Assembly (NCBI GenBank): GCA_000697355.1
Contig: JNEN01001232.1
Location: 124,001-188,000, forward strand
Reading direction: 5' to 3'
Origin: Syncephalastrum monosporum B8922
Lineage: Eukaryota; Mucoromycota; Mucoromycetes; Mucorales; Syncephalastraceae
Length of the DNA stretch: 64,000 nucleotides
In this document: piece after piece, positions 10,615-22,966 of the stretch
Numbering within the stretch: position 1 is the stretch's first letter
Layout of the letters: each line of letters opens with the position of its first letter
Position numbers and translations under genes: made by a program
Notes under the pieces: generated by a model
Databases searched by the model: none
What the model was told of the DNA's origin: nothing
What the model saw: only the letters and a program-made list of their open reading frames with translations

Positions 10615-12461
10615 CTACGAAAGCGGGCAGGCAAAACCACCCGTTGCCGGGGTGGCAATCACAGTAGGCTGGTATCCAAAAGCGTCCAGGCCCCAGATCC
10701 CGAGCGTGATCCAAAAATGCAACTGGAGTGACTCGCGCTGAGGTTGCTCAATCACAGTCTGGTTCGTTTGTGCGTCGTACGTCTCTTGGGGCGGCTGGGG
10801 TGTGCACGCCTTTTGGAGACTGGAAAAGGTGGCGTCGTTGGCGTCGCGGGCCTGGTAGTCGAGGTGGATGGGCAGTTGGAGGGTGGAGATCGTATCAGGA
10901 GCCAGCACAGACGCCGTCCCGTCGTCGTTGCCCTTGCCAATGACGAGACCCGTCAGCGCATCTTTCGCAACCACCTGGATCTTGTTGAGCTTGGTTGGGA
11001 CGTGATTCTGACGGTTGTCAACCGTGACGTTGACCAACCACTGGCCCTCGAACGCGACGTTGCCAACCATCACGCCCTGGCTTGTCTCGGTGATCTTGGC
11101 GGGTGACAGGAGCGAGGCGCCCTCGATCCGCATGAGCGGCGTCCGTGGCCAAAGCACATAGGCCGCAACCACTAGCAGGATAAAGCCGATGAACGTGCCG
11201 AATACCCAGCTGCGTCGGCCGCACCAACGACCGCCATTCTCTTTGCGGCGCTCTTCCTGCGCCTGGAGGATCGCCCGCTGCTGCTGTGTAGATTGCGGAC
11301 CGAAGCTGAAAAAGCAGCAGCAAATCCATAGGCCACGGGGGCGCGCCTCGGTGTCATCGTCATCCTCAGCATCATTGTTTCTTTGTTTTGATTTCTTTGT
11401 ATGGCTGCATTTTTGGCTCTGCTGCTTTTCGAGGTCCATCGTGTCGCCGTGTCGGGTTATGGAGGAGCGGTCGTCGTCGTGATAGTAGTTGGGGTGTTCT
11501 TTTTCATTGTCAAGGTGGACATCGACGTAATAGTCACCGACAGAGAACTCGTGGTCGTCGTCGTTTTCTTTTTGAGTCTCCATCGCGTGGGCATAGGTCG
11601 ATTTTTTGCGATCGGGCTGGACGAGTGTATCTTGGCTGCCAAACGGACGGCTAAAGCGCCGACCGTTGATGGTGGAGCTTGGTGAGGGGAGAGTGAGGTC
11701 GAGATTGAACTGTGAATCAAAAGTGCCGCTGGTCCGAGCGTTGTTACTATAGTTGCTGGATTCCAAAGGATGCACGGGCTCGGCTGCTCACATGCAAGTG
11801 GTTAGGATCAGTTGATTTGCGACAAACAGTGCTTACGTTTAGGAGACGTAGGAGTATCGACTGAGAGCGCCCCTGAAGGTCTCCGCGAAAAGGCTTCTGC
11901 AATCGTGAGACGACCCGGCTCAGGCACCGAGCTTACTGGTCTGGAGGAGGAGAGCTGCGACTGGAACGACCCGCGCGGCCTGTCGAGGCTCTCAATAGGC
12001 CGGGGGTGGTCCAAGTCCAAGCTGGTAGAAGGGAGCTCATCTGCCAAGGTGACCGTGAGCGGGACGGGTGTCGCGGGCGAAGGTGTGCGCGGGGCCGCAT
12101 TAAAGTTGTTCCCCATAAACTGGTCCGCAATGGACAGCCGTGGCGGCGAGGGTGAGCGTGGGGCTGGAGCCGTTGAAGACGTACGGGAGGGCGCAGAAGG
12201 GCGTCGACGGTCGAACGGGGCAGGAGGATGCAGCGTATTCGCACCGGCAGCTATGGATTGGGCTCGCCGCTGCTGCTGCTGTTGATGGAGCCGCACCGAG
12301 GCTGAACCCGACGTGCCAATGGCAGCCGATATCCTCGGCTCGGACGGCCGGCGCACTGAGGACCGACGTCGATTGCGTTGCTCTCCGGATCGAGACGAAA
12401 TCGAGGTGCCTGCGCTTCCGCGGCGACCGGCATGAAGACTTCCATGGGTTGTTGCCACCAT
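10615..12461 (-). CDS. Single-pass membrane protein with LEA2-like outer domain
   Basis: Two exons (11837-12461, 10615-11783) give 597 residues. Residues 1 to about 400 are disordered: Ser/Arg/Pro-rich first, with a short Gln run, then an acidic Asp/Asn-rich part. A Cys-rich patch (WICCCFFSF) and a basic stretch precede one transmembrane helix (WVFGTFIGFILLVVAAYVLW). The roughly 170 residues after it look like a beta-rich LEA2-type domain, with NVTVDNRQNHVPTKLNKIQV. This topology (long cytosolic tail, one helix, small extracytosolic domain) is common in fungal plasma-membrane or vacuolar proteins of unknown role. The splice acceptor is a GAGCAG tandem site, so two isoforms differing by one residue are possible. 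Function unknown. Confidence 0.75.
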
Positions 12462-14771
12462 ATGCCCGACGACAAAGACTTGCTGCTAGACGAAGTATCT
12501 GGAATTAAATGAGAGGAAAGAGTCTTTTTTTTTTCTCTCTAGAGAGAAAAAAGTAAGAAAAAGATAGATGTGAAGGAGTGAAAGAGGGAAAGGAATGGAT
12601 GTCAATCAAACGCGCACAAGCAAGCAACCCAAGATGTGCTATAGGAGCGGGTGTCGTTTATCTCCATTCTATTAGGGGGCATATTATCACGTTCAGAGCT
12701 TTCTCATGGTCTTATTTTTGTCTCTCTCTCTTTGTTTCACTCTCGCTCTCTCTATTGCTTCCCAGGCACCATCTATCATTTTTTCTCTTATAACCTCCCC
12801 CCTTTCCTCCTTCCGGTCTTTTCACTACTACCGCTGTTTGTTACCGCGTTCCCCCCTTTTTCTTGTTTCTTTTCTGGCTCTTTTGCAGGTGTGCTATCGG
12901 CCGTGCGTCTTACTCCTTGGTTTGACAGCCATTTCTTTCGAGGGCAAAAACCTGACGTATTACCATTTTTGTGGTGGCCTCAAGGTACGTTTCTGTCGTT
13001 GGACCTTGTTTTTAATTTTGCTTCGCAGTAAGAAGTGAAGTCAGATCCCGATTATACAAGAGTTATTATTGAGAAAGACATATGTATTATAAGTATCCGG
13101 GCTCGTGCAAGGCATGTCACAGTAGCTGATCTGGCCATGAAGCTTGTGCATGTGGCAATACGTCTTTATGATGCCCTGATCTCGACAAGAACTGATGCAT
13201 CATGAGCATCCGAGCAATAAAACATGCGCTCCTATTATTGTCGAGAGACGCAAGTTTATAATGTTGTGTTGGTGTGTAGGATGACGATAAGACTACTGCA
13301 TTGGGAGATATGAAACCAAGATACACACTGTTTTTTTTAATGTGTTGTCATGGAATGTATAACTTCTCATAAAAGCAATATGTGCTGTTTCCAAGTCCAC
13401 GTTAGATGAGTTCATACATATATAATGGGGAAAATAAAGAAAAAGCTGCCCCTGACTCCCCTTTTCTTATTCCTTGTTTTGGCAAGATGCTCCTTGCTAT
13501 ATGAAAAAAAGGGAAGATAACTCCTGATGCAGGAAACGGTACAATTTCTTTTTTGCTTTTCAGATAAATAAAAGGTACTTCTCGTCAGCCTAAAATAATA
13601 TGTGTTCTCGATTTCTATTCATTTACACCAATGCGATGGAATATATTAAACGTTGTTTTAAAAAAGATGACAATGCAAATGTACACCGTTTTACATGAAG
13701 GGTATGTCACCTAACCCAGGAGGATATCAGAAATTAAATCGTATTTGACAGGTTTGGTACTCATGTGACTCATTGACGTAGCATACAGATCATTAATAAA
13801 CAGTGCACGGCCAAGACAAACAGATATGACTTTATGTTGATGTGCGTTCAAGATAGGATGTGTAACCTCAATTTCGCATCAACTGACAGGACCATCTGAC
13901 GTTGAAGCAATTTCTAGGCTAAAACACCTCGCACACGACTTCCCACGCGAATGATATTGGAGTGATTATCTTGATAGAGGTAGAAATATACGGTAGCAGT
14001 GATCCGATCAATAGCCCGCCAAAGCAGATGTATACAGTCAAGTAGATACACACGAGACACATTCTCGGGGATTGAAATTGCGACTGCCCGCGGAGACACA
14101 CGTGCGTGCTTGCAGAGGGCGCGTCACAGAAGTGCAACGCGCATTAAAGATGTTGCCATGAGCTCAGAAAAGAAACATCACTCTACAAGTCATAATGTAG
14201 TAGAGTACACGAACAATCGCTTTTGCTACGAAGCAAGTTACGGAGAAATCTTTTACCCTGGTGATATACGGTGCTAAAAAAGGTGACATGACTGAGTTGA
14301 AGTCCATGGGCTACACTTTAAAAAGAGTAACGCAAACGATATAATCAAGAAAGAAAGAGGCAAAGTGATATAGAGGCGCATGATATCTCCATTGGATAAA
14401 GGATGGAGTAACAGAGGATGACGATCCGCAAGGCGGGTGCGGAGACAGCAATAGAAGAGAAAGAAAGAAAGAAAGAAAAGATTAGTAAGTGGCGTGATAG
14501 AAGAATATTTGTCCGGGGATCCGCGCTCTCCTCTCCGGTCACCTTGCCTCTTGGACGATATGAAGCACATTATGCCTTGTTCGAGCGTACGTTAGCGTTA
14601 CAGAGCAGCGTCGCACATCGTATGAAAAAATCATTGAACGCGGACTTTTTATGGTCGAACGGAAGGGCACACAGCAATTTTTTTTTCTTTTTTTCATCGT
14701 TCCACTATTTAAAAAGCACTGCGTTTAAATTTCTTCCCCTTCTTGTTTCCCCGAATCTATATTTTTCAGAG
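12462..14771. other. 2.3-kb gene-poor region
   Basis: Between divergent genes. 12500-13030 is pyrimidine-rich on the plus strand and may hold leader or promoter sequence. 13040-14400 is AT-rich with many stops in all frames. No coding exon, RNA gene or repeat family was recognised. The last 100 bases are the ERG3 leader. Confidence 0.55.
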
Positions 14772-15987
14772 ATGGATACTGCACTCGAGTGGTGCGACGA
14801 ACACTTTCTCGACAGTGTCTACGCGAAGCTGTTCCCTGCACAGACTGGCTTCAACACCACGACCGGCCTTCCGTTAGCGGCCGTCTCGTCCTGGGCCCGT
14901 GACGATGATCTGCGTATTATGCTCTCGTTGGCTGTCCTCGTTACGCTCGGTGGCTGGTTCTTTTACCTCTTTGCTGCCACGCTTTCCTACTACACCGTCT
15001 TTGACCATGAGACGATGAACCATCCCAAGTTTTTGAAGAACCAAGTGCGCCTCGAGATCGAATGTGCCGTTAAGGCTGTCCCCGGCTTCTCCCGTACGTT
15101 TCGTTATCTGATTATAAGATGAACCCCTGGGGCTCACATCGTATGTATTTGCTGCATAGTGTTGACCGTGCCATGGTTCTATGGCGAAGTCAAGGGCAAG
15201 TCTCTTCTGTACGATGGTCTGCCGACCACGTACTTGGGGTGGGCCTATATGGCAGCCTCTATCCCTATGTTTTTGCTCTTTACCGATTGCGGCATCTATT
15301 GGATTCATCGCTATCTGCACCACCCCATCCTGTACAAGCGCTTGCACAAGGTATAATCAAAGCATAACACGTTACTTGCTTACTCACTTATTCTGCTATG
15401 GTTTCATCTCACCTTGTAGCCTCATCACAAATGGGTCAGTAAGTATCATACAGTATGCATTCCTGACATTCGGTTTACTCATCACTTTTCAAACAGTGCC
15501 TACACCCTATGCGTCGCACGCTTTCCACCCTCTCGACGGCTATGCTCAGTCGGTGCCATACCATTTGTTCGTCTATTTATTCCCCATGCAAAAGTGGCTG
15601 TACATTGCCATGTTCATTTTTGTCAATTTCTGGACTGTCATGATTCACGATGGTAAAAAAAAAAATAAGAAAAGAAAAAATTAGACATATGATACAGACA
15701 GGGGACTGACGCGCATTTTCCTCGCTTTGCCTTCAGGTAACTTTATCTCGCATTCGACCATCATCAACACGAGCGCGCACCACGCAGTCCACCATCTCTA
15801 CTTTAACTACAACTACGGTCAGTACTTTACGTTCTGGGACCGTCTCGGTGGCTCGCACCGCGCTCCGACCGACGAGCAGTACGACAACACCAAAAAGAAC
15901 GATAAAAAGATCTGGGCAGAACAAGCTCGCGAAGCCGAATCCATCGAGGGCGAGGTCTTGCGTGCCAGAAAGCAAAAGGCGAACTAA
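14772..15987 (+). CDS. ERG3: Sterol C-5 desaturase
   Basis: Endoplasmic-reticulum di-iron enzyme that introduces the C-5 double bond in ergosterol synthesis. Five exons (14772-15093, 15160-15350, 15420-15438, 15497-15652, 15737-15987) encode 312 residues. All three histidine boxes are present: HRYLHH (157-162), HKPHH (170-174) and HHAVHH in the last exon. The family blocks [14 protein letters not shown] and the tail [16 protein letters not shown] are also present. Hydrophobic segments at about 48-70 and 135-155 fit membrane spans. The second histidine box is completed by a 19-nt microexon, which is unusual. Start ATG follows a short leader; length matches fungal ERG3 proteins, which are slightly variable at the N-terminus. 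Confidence 0.95.
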
Positions 15988-16391
15988 GATTCATCTTTCT
16001 ATGAATCCTCGCAATTTCTTATCAGCCAGTCCACCCAGCCTACGCACCTCACCTTATCTTCTTTTACGAACGGAATTTTACTTCTATTCCTTCCATTCTT
16101 CTTTTTTTTTATCTCTCCAGGTTTATAATTTAATTCAGACCTCACGCCCGATTTAACCGAAAAGTGTATCCCTCGTCCTCCCTCTATTAATCTTTATATC
16201 TTTTCTTTTCTTTTTCTTTTCTTTTGCCTTGCATTGTTCTTTCTCTTACTCCCTTATTGCTCCCGTAATACACACAACACGCTTCCAAGCGTTGTACTAT
16301 TTCTTCATTTAATTTGCTGTACAGGTGTCTCTTGTAGAAGTAATCAAATAGAACATTTTTACTCATAGTACCACAAGTTTATGGCCAATGC

Positions 16392-16426
<35 letters not shown>

Positions 16427-17050
16427 AGGATGAGCAAGGCCTCGCTCACTTGTTCATTACCCTCTTTAGTTGAACGTCGCGAGCCCGAGGCGCTTCGCTA
16501 GAAGGATTTGACCATGAAACAGGCAAGACATTTGCTTTTGAATAAGGGTTTTGCGTCATCGAAATAAGGTCTTACGAGCCTATCCTGCAGTTCAAACTCG
16601 ATCATCGATCATCCAATCAATCGCATTGAAAATTTTACCTGGAGCCGTTTAATAAGTAATTGTAATGCGGCTGCGACCGTGATAGATGTTTGTCTGCAGA
16701 GTGCCATATTCGTTGAGTTCAAATCTTGCCAACCTGGCCGCCATTGCTGATACCGCTGCCGAACGCGATTGCAAAATGACTCTTTGAAACTAAAAGACAA
16801 GTTAATAAAATGATAACTACATCTTCGAAGTAGCATATATGCCATTTGTCGGAGCTGATGAGGTACTTTTACACGGTCCTGCGCATTTACTGGTGGGTAT
16901 TCGAGGATTCCTTTTGCAATTGCAGCGCAGGACCGGTTGTTTCGTCGCTCTCTGGAAACGTGTTTCGTAGATATCCATATTTCTCTGCTTCGGCTTTGAA
17001 TATCTTGCTGCCATATGATACGACTGATATATCAAGTTTATCTCTTAACG
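15988..17050. other. ERG3 3' flank and unassigned DNA
   Basis: Pyrimidine-rich 3' flank of ERG3, then a TA dinucleotide tract. On the minus strand, 16609-16805 reads as a plausible but unassignable open frame (core RQRYQQWRPGWQDLNSTNMA). No start or splice structure could be built for it. Confidence 0.4.
16393..16423. repeat. (TA)n microsatellite
   Basis: Thirty-one bases of uninterrupted TA dinucleotide, about 0.4 kb after the ERG3 stop. Confidence 0.9.
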
Positions 17051-17187
17051 AGCCGTGGGAGCGGCCTTGGGTGACCGAAGATTAAGTGGAGGTTGTGAAG
17101 ACCCGTAGCCGCAGGCGAAGAGGCTCACTCACACCCGGAACGCAATCGGAGTGTCAGCCATGGACGAAGCGAAGCGAGTCCCACAGG
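17051..17187 (-). mobile_element. MITE-like element, copy 1 (right end eroded)
   Basis: Starts with AGCCGTGGGAGCGGCCTTGG, the terminal repeat of the copy at 26555-26683. The next 87 bases match the reverse complement of that copy's interior with only about three differences. The far terminal repeat is degraded, with an insertion (17160-17187). Too small to code for a transposase. Confidence 0.75.
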
Positions 17188-19074
17188 TCATATCTCTTAA
17201 ATATCTCCATCTCAGTATTTGATCTTACGCATTCAACAGTAACTATAATCGAAACTTACACTTGCAAGTTCCTGGAAACGATACTACGACTTTGGGAGTC
17301 GATTTCATGATGCACACTGTGTAAACATGAGACATACAATCATGTACTTTAAATGCATCTCAGTACTTTGTCTCGGACGAAAAGTGGCTGCTGTCATCCG
17401 AATTTTCGCCTGCTGTTTTGCGCCCACGTCTGTAACAATGCTTCGGTTACTATTTTCCGTAAGGACAGGTATGAGCTGCGTACGTTCGAGATGACTCATT
17501 TCTCTTGCTTCGTTTGAGTGCTTCAATAATGTCCTTGCCTATAAAGAAAGTCAGTGTAGAACTTTCGACAAACAAATACAGCAGTACTATTATGCTATTT
17601 AGATGAAATTGGATCTCTTCTTTGCTGGGTGTCGCTTCGTGATGCAGCCATTTTGCGCAGAAGAAAGAAGATAAGATGTTGCTTCGCTTGAAAGGCATTG
17701 TCTTGAATCTTTTTTTCTCACCAGGATTAGAACATAGACATGTGATATGCACGCCCTTGTCTTTCTTATATTGCCATGCCCGAGTGAATGGTATATTCAC
17801 TCCTTCTTTCTCTATCCACTTTTCATCGATTTATACAGAAAACACCGTGTCTAGTCATGGCATATCCGTGCTCCGTTGTGCGTAGGTCGTTTCCAGACGT
17901 CGCAAGGTCTTGAGTGATATTACGACATTATAAGGATTATCAAACCACTGTCAGCAGAAGCTCGAAGAAAAAGAAGGCGTCTGAATGACGGGCCTGAGGA
18001 CGAAAATGTGGGTAGCACAACCGGCGCCTCAGGCATGATGCTTGCAACCCAATCGGGCCCATCTTCCAGCGTCCTCCCAGAGCAGAGGTACGAACACGAG
18101 TACACCGAGACCTTTGATGCCAGCACCAGAACGCCATCAGCAGTACGAACTGCTAGTTCAATCAATATTGACCATGAAATAGCTGAAATCTACTTTCAAG
18201 CTTGATGCAAGCGAAGGAGAAATGCTGATAAATTGAATATTTGTCTCTCGTCCGAAGTTATGGAGTTGTTCGATCTCATTCATGCAAATGAATGCCAAGC
18301 AATTCCACAGCTGCGGAAAAAGCAGCGGCAAAGGCGAGAGCCAAAGAGTAATACTCGATAAAGTCATCAGACGTGTCGTTCATGTTTGCCTGGCAACCAC
18401 GATATAAATCCCAAGCATGGCCATACGATTCTTTTACAGAGCTTTTGGATATTAGTGATCCAGATTTAATAAGGTGGGATGATTTATAGTAACATTGGTT
18501 CATAGCGGCGCTATACATACTCCTGCTTTACCTGATACGATATCGAAGCAAAAACAATAACCATATCGGGACTACTTTTGGCGTCTCATGAGCAATGTTG
18601 ATTCTTAGAGGATGAAAGTATCAGTAGGCATGAAAAGGCCCTAAAAGGCACAGCGTAAGTTCATAATGCATAGAAAGACCGTGGCTTTTTTGGGCCCTAA
18701 AAGGTCCTTACGTTATTAATGCAAACATTCTCATCCATTTAAGGTTACGATGAAGTCTCGTTGCAAAACCGTGTAGTTGATTGTAGATCGCTCTTTCTTT
18801 TGTAACGACGCACGTTGCGTACGTTGTGGACAATGAAAATTCTATGACGCGGATAAGGAGGGAGGAACCTCGCCGAGATCGATGAACGGAAAGCAAGGCT
18901 ACAGCTGCGACGCGAGCAGAGACAAAGGGGACCCTGACTGTATTCGTGACGCAGACTTGTTGATAATTACCGTATGATAAGATTATGAGGAACCTTGGAT
19001 ACTTTTTCTCTATAGCTTAAGATACTATATACAGGAGTACATTTATTAAATATGGTACAAAAACTGTAGAAGGC
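17188..19074. other. Decayed open frames, no intact gene
   Basis: Fragments read like old coding sequence on both strands. On plus, 17940-18205 has a basic patch (RRKRRRLNDGPEDEN) followed by a Ser/Thr-rich tail. Also on plus, 18366-18489 ends DISDPDLIRWDDL and a stop. On minus, 17450-17800 and 18276-18518 are open. Stops separate the pieces, and no consistent splicing joins them. They may be remnants of one or more repeats or dead genes; family not recognised. Confidence 0.35.
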
Positions 19075-20893
19075 TTATACACGGACAAAGACTCTCTTTT
19101 CAAATTTAACGCGCAAAACAAGCATAATTAGAGCGGCGGCAACGGTGGGTGCACCTGCGAACTGAATAGCTGCCGTCCAGCCGTATGTGGCCTGCAGCTG
19201 ACCCACGATGGGGGTGCCTGTCAATGTACCGACAATGGTCGTGAAGTAGCAAAGACTCAACCCACGCTGGATGTTCTTGACGCCCACCACCTCGGCTGTG
19301 ATCACCGGGAAAAGAGAAACCCAGCCACCGCCTGTTAAGCCGTACAAGACACAGAACGCCACAAAGGCTGCGTATGTCTCAGAAAACTGCCATATCAGCA
19401 TGACAAAAATACCTACATATATTTGGCTCAATCTCATATGCGAAGATCGTCTTGTTCTTATGCTTACCGGCCAAGAATGTACAGATAAACATGGTATTGA
19501 ACTTTCCAAGGCGGTCAGCCATGGCTCCGAGTGAAATTCGACAGACAGCATTCATACCTAAATTAAAGCGTGAGATCATTTCCGTCTTCACAAAAAAAGG
19601 GAGAATCATACCGCACATGACTGATAATAGTTTGGAACCCATTTGTGCATCTTCGCCCAGGTAAGTTGTGTAAGAAGGTGTGAGGAAGAAAGGACACAAG
19701 TAACTAAAGGTGACAAGCAGTGCGTAGGCGAGGAGAAGCGCAAAGTTGCCGGTTGCCATGCTCGGGTCCCAGAACGCACCAATGCCCTTGGAAGGCGAGG
19801 GTGGTGGGCGCCACCGGGAACGCGCCAGTGCCACCGCGATGCAAAGGATGCCAAAAATCATGGACCCAATGATACGCAGCGCATTGCGATAGCCGACCGT
19901 TGCAATGAGATGCTGGGCTAGAAATGAGAAGGCCACGCCGCCGACGCCACCTCCTGAAATGGCTGTACCGGTGGCAAGACCGCGGTTGCGGTAGAACCAC
20001 TGCGACGGTAATGTGACAGAGCTGGCAAAACAGAAAGTGCCCCCGAGGCCAAACTATGAATGCGATGGAAATGTCAGCAGCTGTTCTTTTTCCTTTTCTT
20101 TACGCTTACCAAGATGCCTTGGGTGAGATACAGCTGCCACATTTGATTGGCAAAGCTGGCAAGGATGAGGCCGAGCGGTGCCAGCACGGTACCGATCGCC
20201 ATGGTTGCACGAAAGCCAATGCGTCGGATCAACGGTGTCAAAAACACACCGAGACAGACAAAAAAGGAGCTCGCGATTGTGCCGACCCATGAGATATTTG
20301 ACTGCGTTGCGCCTTGATCCTTGTAAACATCATTGACATATCTACCCAAGTATGTCAATAATCAGCCGAACTAGCAAAGCTGTCTTAGCTTACAGATTTT
20401 GAAAGACGCCCCAAGAAAAACCATAGCCAGACACACAAAAATTGACAAGGAATGTGGACAATACAACCAGCCAACCGGGGTTGCGCCAGCCTTCGGTCTC
20501 CAATGGCTGATCCCATACATTCGTCGTTTTTTCTTCATCCAGCTTTTCATTAAAGTATTCTTGAGCTGTTTTTGACATGTGGCTCTTGCCGCTTTGTCCG
20601 GTAAGCATCCGTGAGATGGGTTCAACTGAAGCCAATGCCGGGATGTGGCCGGTTTCCAAGGTGAGAGGAGGAATTGCGTCTGCATCGTGATCATGGCATG
20701 TTGTGCCATCATCATTGTCGTCTTCAGCAGCCTTCGGGGTATATTCTACAACAACGCTGTGGTGTGTCGGGGCCTCTGATGCTGCATAGCACGCATCAGG
20801 TGGGGCGGGTGCTGTGGCTGGATCGCTGGGGAAAAACACATCATCCACGTGGTTTACTGCAGGTGCTGTAGGAGTGTCTGTATCGCCAGACAT
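19075..20893 (-). CDS. MFS transporter, monocarboxylate-porter (MCT/SLC16) type
   Basis: Polytopic membrane carrier of the major facilitator superfamily. Five exons (20394-20893, 20110-20341, 19612-20053, 19468-19557, 19075-19412) encode 533 residues. An in-frame ATG at 20935 would add 14. A cytosolic acidic N-tail of about 120 residues precedes the first membrane helix (GWLVVLSTFLVNFCVSGYGF). Then come MCT-like blocks: SWVGTIASSFFVCLGVFLTPL, FGLGGTFCFASSVTLPSQWFYRNRGLATG, and NAVCRISLGAMADRLGKFN between the two halves. About 12 hydrophobic segments are visible. Fungal relatives (Mch group) include a riboflavin carrier and many orphans, so the substrate cannot be named. The gene is divergent from the GNAT gene. 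Confidence 0.9.
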
Positions 20894-20935
20894 GGTATGC
20901 AAAGCGAGGTGCCTGAAAGGATGAACAAAAGACAA

Positions 20936-21904
20936 GTGGAAAAGAGCGCTAAGATGGAGATTCGCCCAGCCTTTTATTTTGGGGCCATCCTAGCATGCGA
21001 TCTCGTCTGACTTCCGTGTGTTCGGAGACTCTCATCGCTTGATCCAGTGTGTACAAATCCTTTTGTCTGTGTGCCTGCGTAAAAGATTCCGCGAGAAAAA
21101 AAAAATTTGCTTTTCCTGTTTATAGTAAAACCACGGAATTTCTACCAGTATCAACCACGTAACAAATTCATCCCTTGCTACATCTACATAATGTAGATCA
21201 CCGAGCGAATGTAACCGCTTCCTGAAATGGAGATGACTCAAAAAATGATAGTTCATTCATAGCTTGATTGTTTCAATCTGTGTTCGCGCCGCCTGAATGA
21301 ATGAAAAAAAAGGCCCTCCGAGTCTAGGGGCCAAGTCAAACAATGGAGGTTGAGTTAATATGACAAGAATGAAAATCATTTGTGAAGCGATTCCCATTTT
21401 TTCGGTCTGTGCCACACACAAAGAACGTTTCGCATGATCTCATCGGAAAAGTTTATCTTGTAAAGTCTTGAAAAGGAAGGTACGAGTGTTTTGCTGGGTC
21501 GAGAACGGAAGCCATCGGTGAGCATGCCCGGTGGGGGACATTTTTCCCAAGATTTGAAACCCAGCCTGACTCACGGAGCACCTTGCAGCAGCACCCTTAC
21601 CATTTGTTGCTTTCTTCGTGCTTTGACCGTCTTTCCTCATATGCAATGCTCCTAAATCTTCATAAATCGGTCCTATGAGGCTCATAACATCTCTATATGG
21701 TGCAATTGTACTTCCTGGTCACCATGGAGACCCTTTCCGAAGGTACGGGCCAATGTTGACGTCCAAAAAAGGAAAACGAGTCAGATCGGGCTCACGACCA
21801 AACAGGTTTAAAAACGTCAAATGAAATCCGCTCCAGGGCTTTCAGTGATCTTCATACCCTCTGTTTGCTCTTTTCCATTTCATCTGCATCCACCATTGTA
21901 TCCC
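20936..21904. other. Divergent intergenic region
   Basis: About 1 kb between the MFS and GNAT start codons. No coding exon or RNA gene recognised; probably holds both promoters. Confidence 0.55.
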
Positions 21905-22515
21905 ATGGTCCAACAAGACATCCTCTACGTCCGCCCTGCCACACTCGACGACCTCAGCATCACTCGTAGCATTGTGAATGTTATCAATGCCGCTTTTAAA
22001 GGTAGATCAGGGCTGCAAGAAAAAGGATCACAAGAAATTGACGTCAAAAAAAAAATTCAGAGACAAAAGGATGGGCAAAGTCGGAAGGTGAGATTGTCGA
22101 TGGCGAACGCACGACACCGGAGGAGGTAGAAGCTTACATTCATGAGAGCGAGGCACGACCGTTCCTGCTTGCGTTTGATCGCAGTGTCCAGCCCGAAAGA
22201 GTAATCGGCACTCTGCAGATCCAGCCGAACAATGACGAAGACGCCAAGCTGGGACTGATTTCGGTCGATCCTGGGTACCAGTCGCGGGGCGTGGGCAATC
22301 GTCTCGTTCGTTTTGCTTTCCAGTATAGCCGCGAGCTGGGCTTCGACACCTGCAGGATCCATGTCTTTGAGACGCGCACAGAAATCCTCGCCTGGTACAA
22401 GAAGTTAGGCTTCGTGGACACTGGCGATCGTGTTCCTTATCATTCCCCTCACAGACTCAAGGCCGAAGTTCTATTTGCTGTGCTCACCAAACAGCTCATA
22501 GACGAACTTCCGTAG
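21905..22515 (+). CDS. GNAT-family N-acetyltransferase
   Basis: Acetyl-CoA-dependent acetyltransferase of unknown substrate. Two exons (21905-22001, 22088-22515) give 174 residues. The fold is read from the N-terminal strand ILYVRPATLDDLSITRSIVN and the central beta-bulge VIGTLQIQP. The acetyl-CoA pyrophosphate loop is DPGYQSRGVGNRLV, and the C-terminal motif is TEILAWYKKLGFVDTG. The acceptor at 22087 was chosen because other nearby AGs bring an early stop. The next gene on the same strand, MPP-beta, starts 451 bp after the stop. Nothing in the context points to a substrate. Confidence 0.88.
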
Positions 22516-22966
22516 TAGGATCTCTTTTGTTTTTTTTTTTCCTTGTTCATTTTCATATAATCACTATTTAATAGATATCATCATCAAATCAATCAGGTAC
22601 GGCTGTGGTCTCTGTGTAAGTCACCTTTTCTGTCGTGTGCGTTAACAGATGATGCCTTTGGCATCGTTGCCCATGCATGCATAGTCCTTAGAGTAGTTGT
22701 ATCATAAAAAGTACGGCCAGGAAGCGATAAAGTATGAAACAAGGGTACCATTGCTCATACAAGAGAGATAATGAGAAGCGCGTATTATGCGCTGCAGACA
22801 GACAAAGCGCAATTGTGTGTGACCCTGATGTGGAGCTTAGTAACGCTTATTTTGATTGGGCAAATAGCATGAAGCATATGATTGGCTAAAGCTGCCCCCG
22901 AGCATTCAGGTTGCAACAAATATACAAGTCCGTGACCTGTTCTTTCCTGAACTTTCTTTATCGCCC
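22516..22966. other. Short intergenic region before MPP-beta
   Basis: Contains the GNAT 3' flank and the MPP-beta promoter, with a CCAAT box as ATTGG (22854-22858). No gene seen. Confidence 0.5.
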
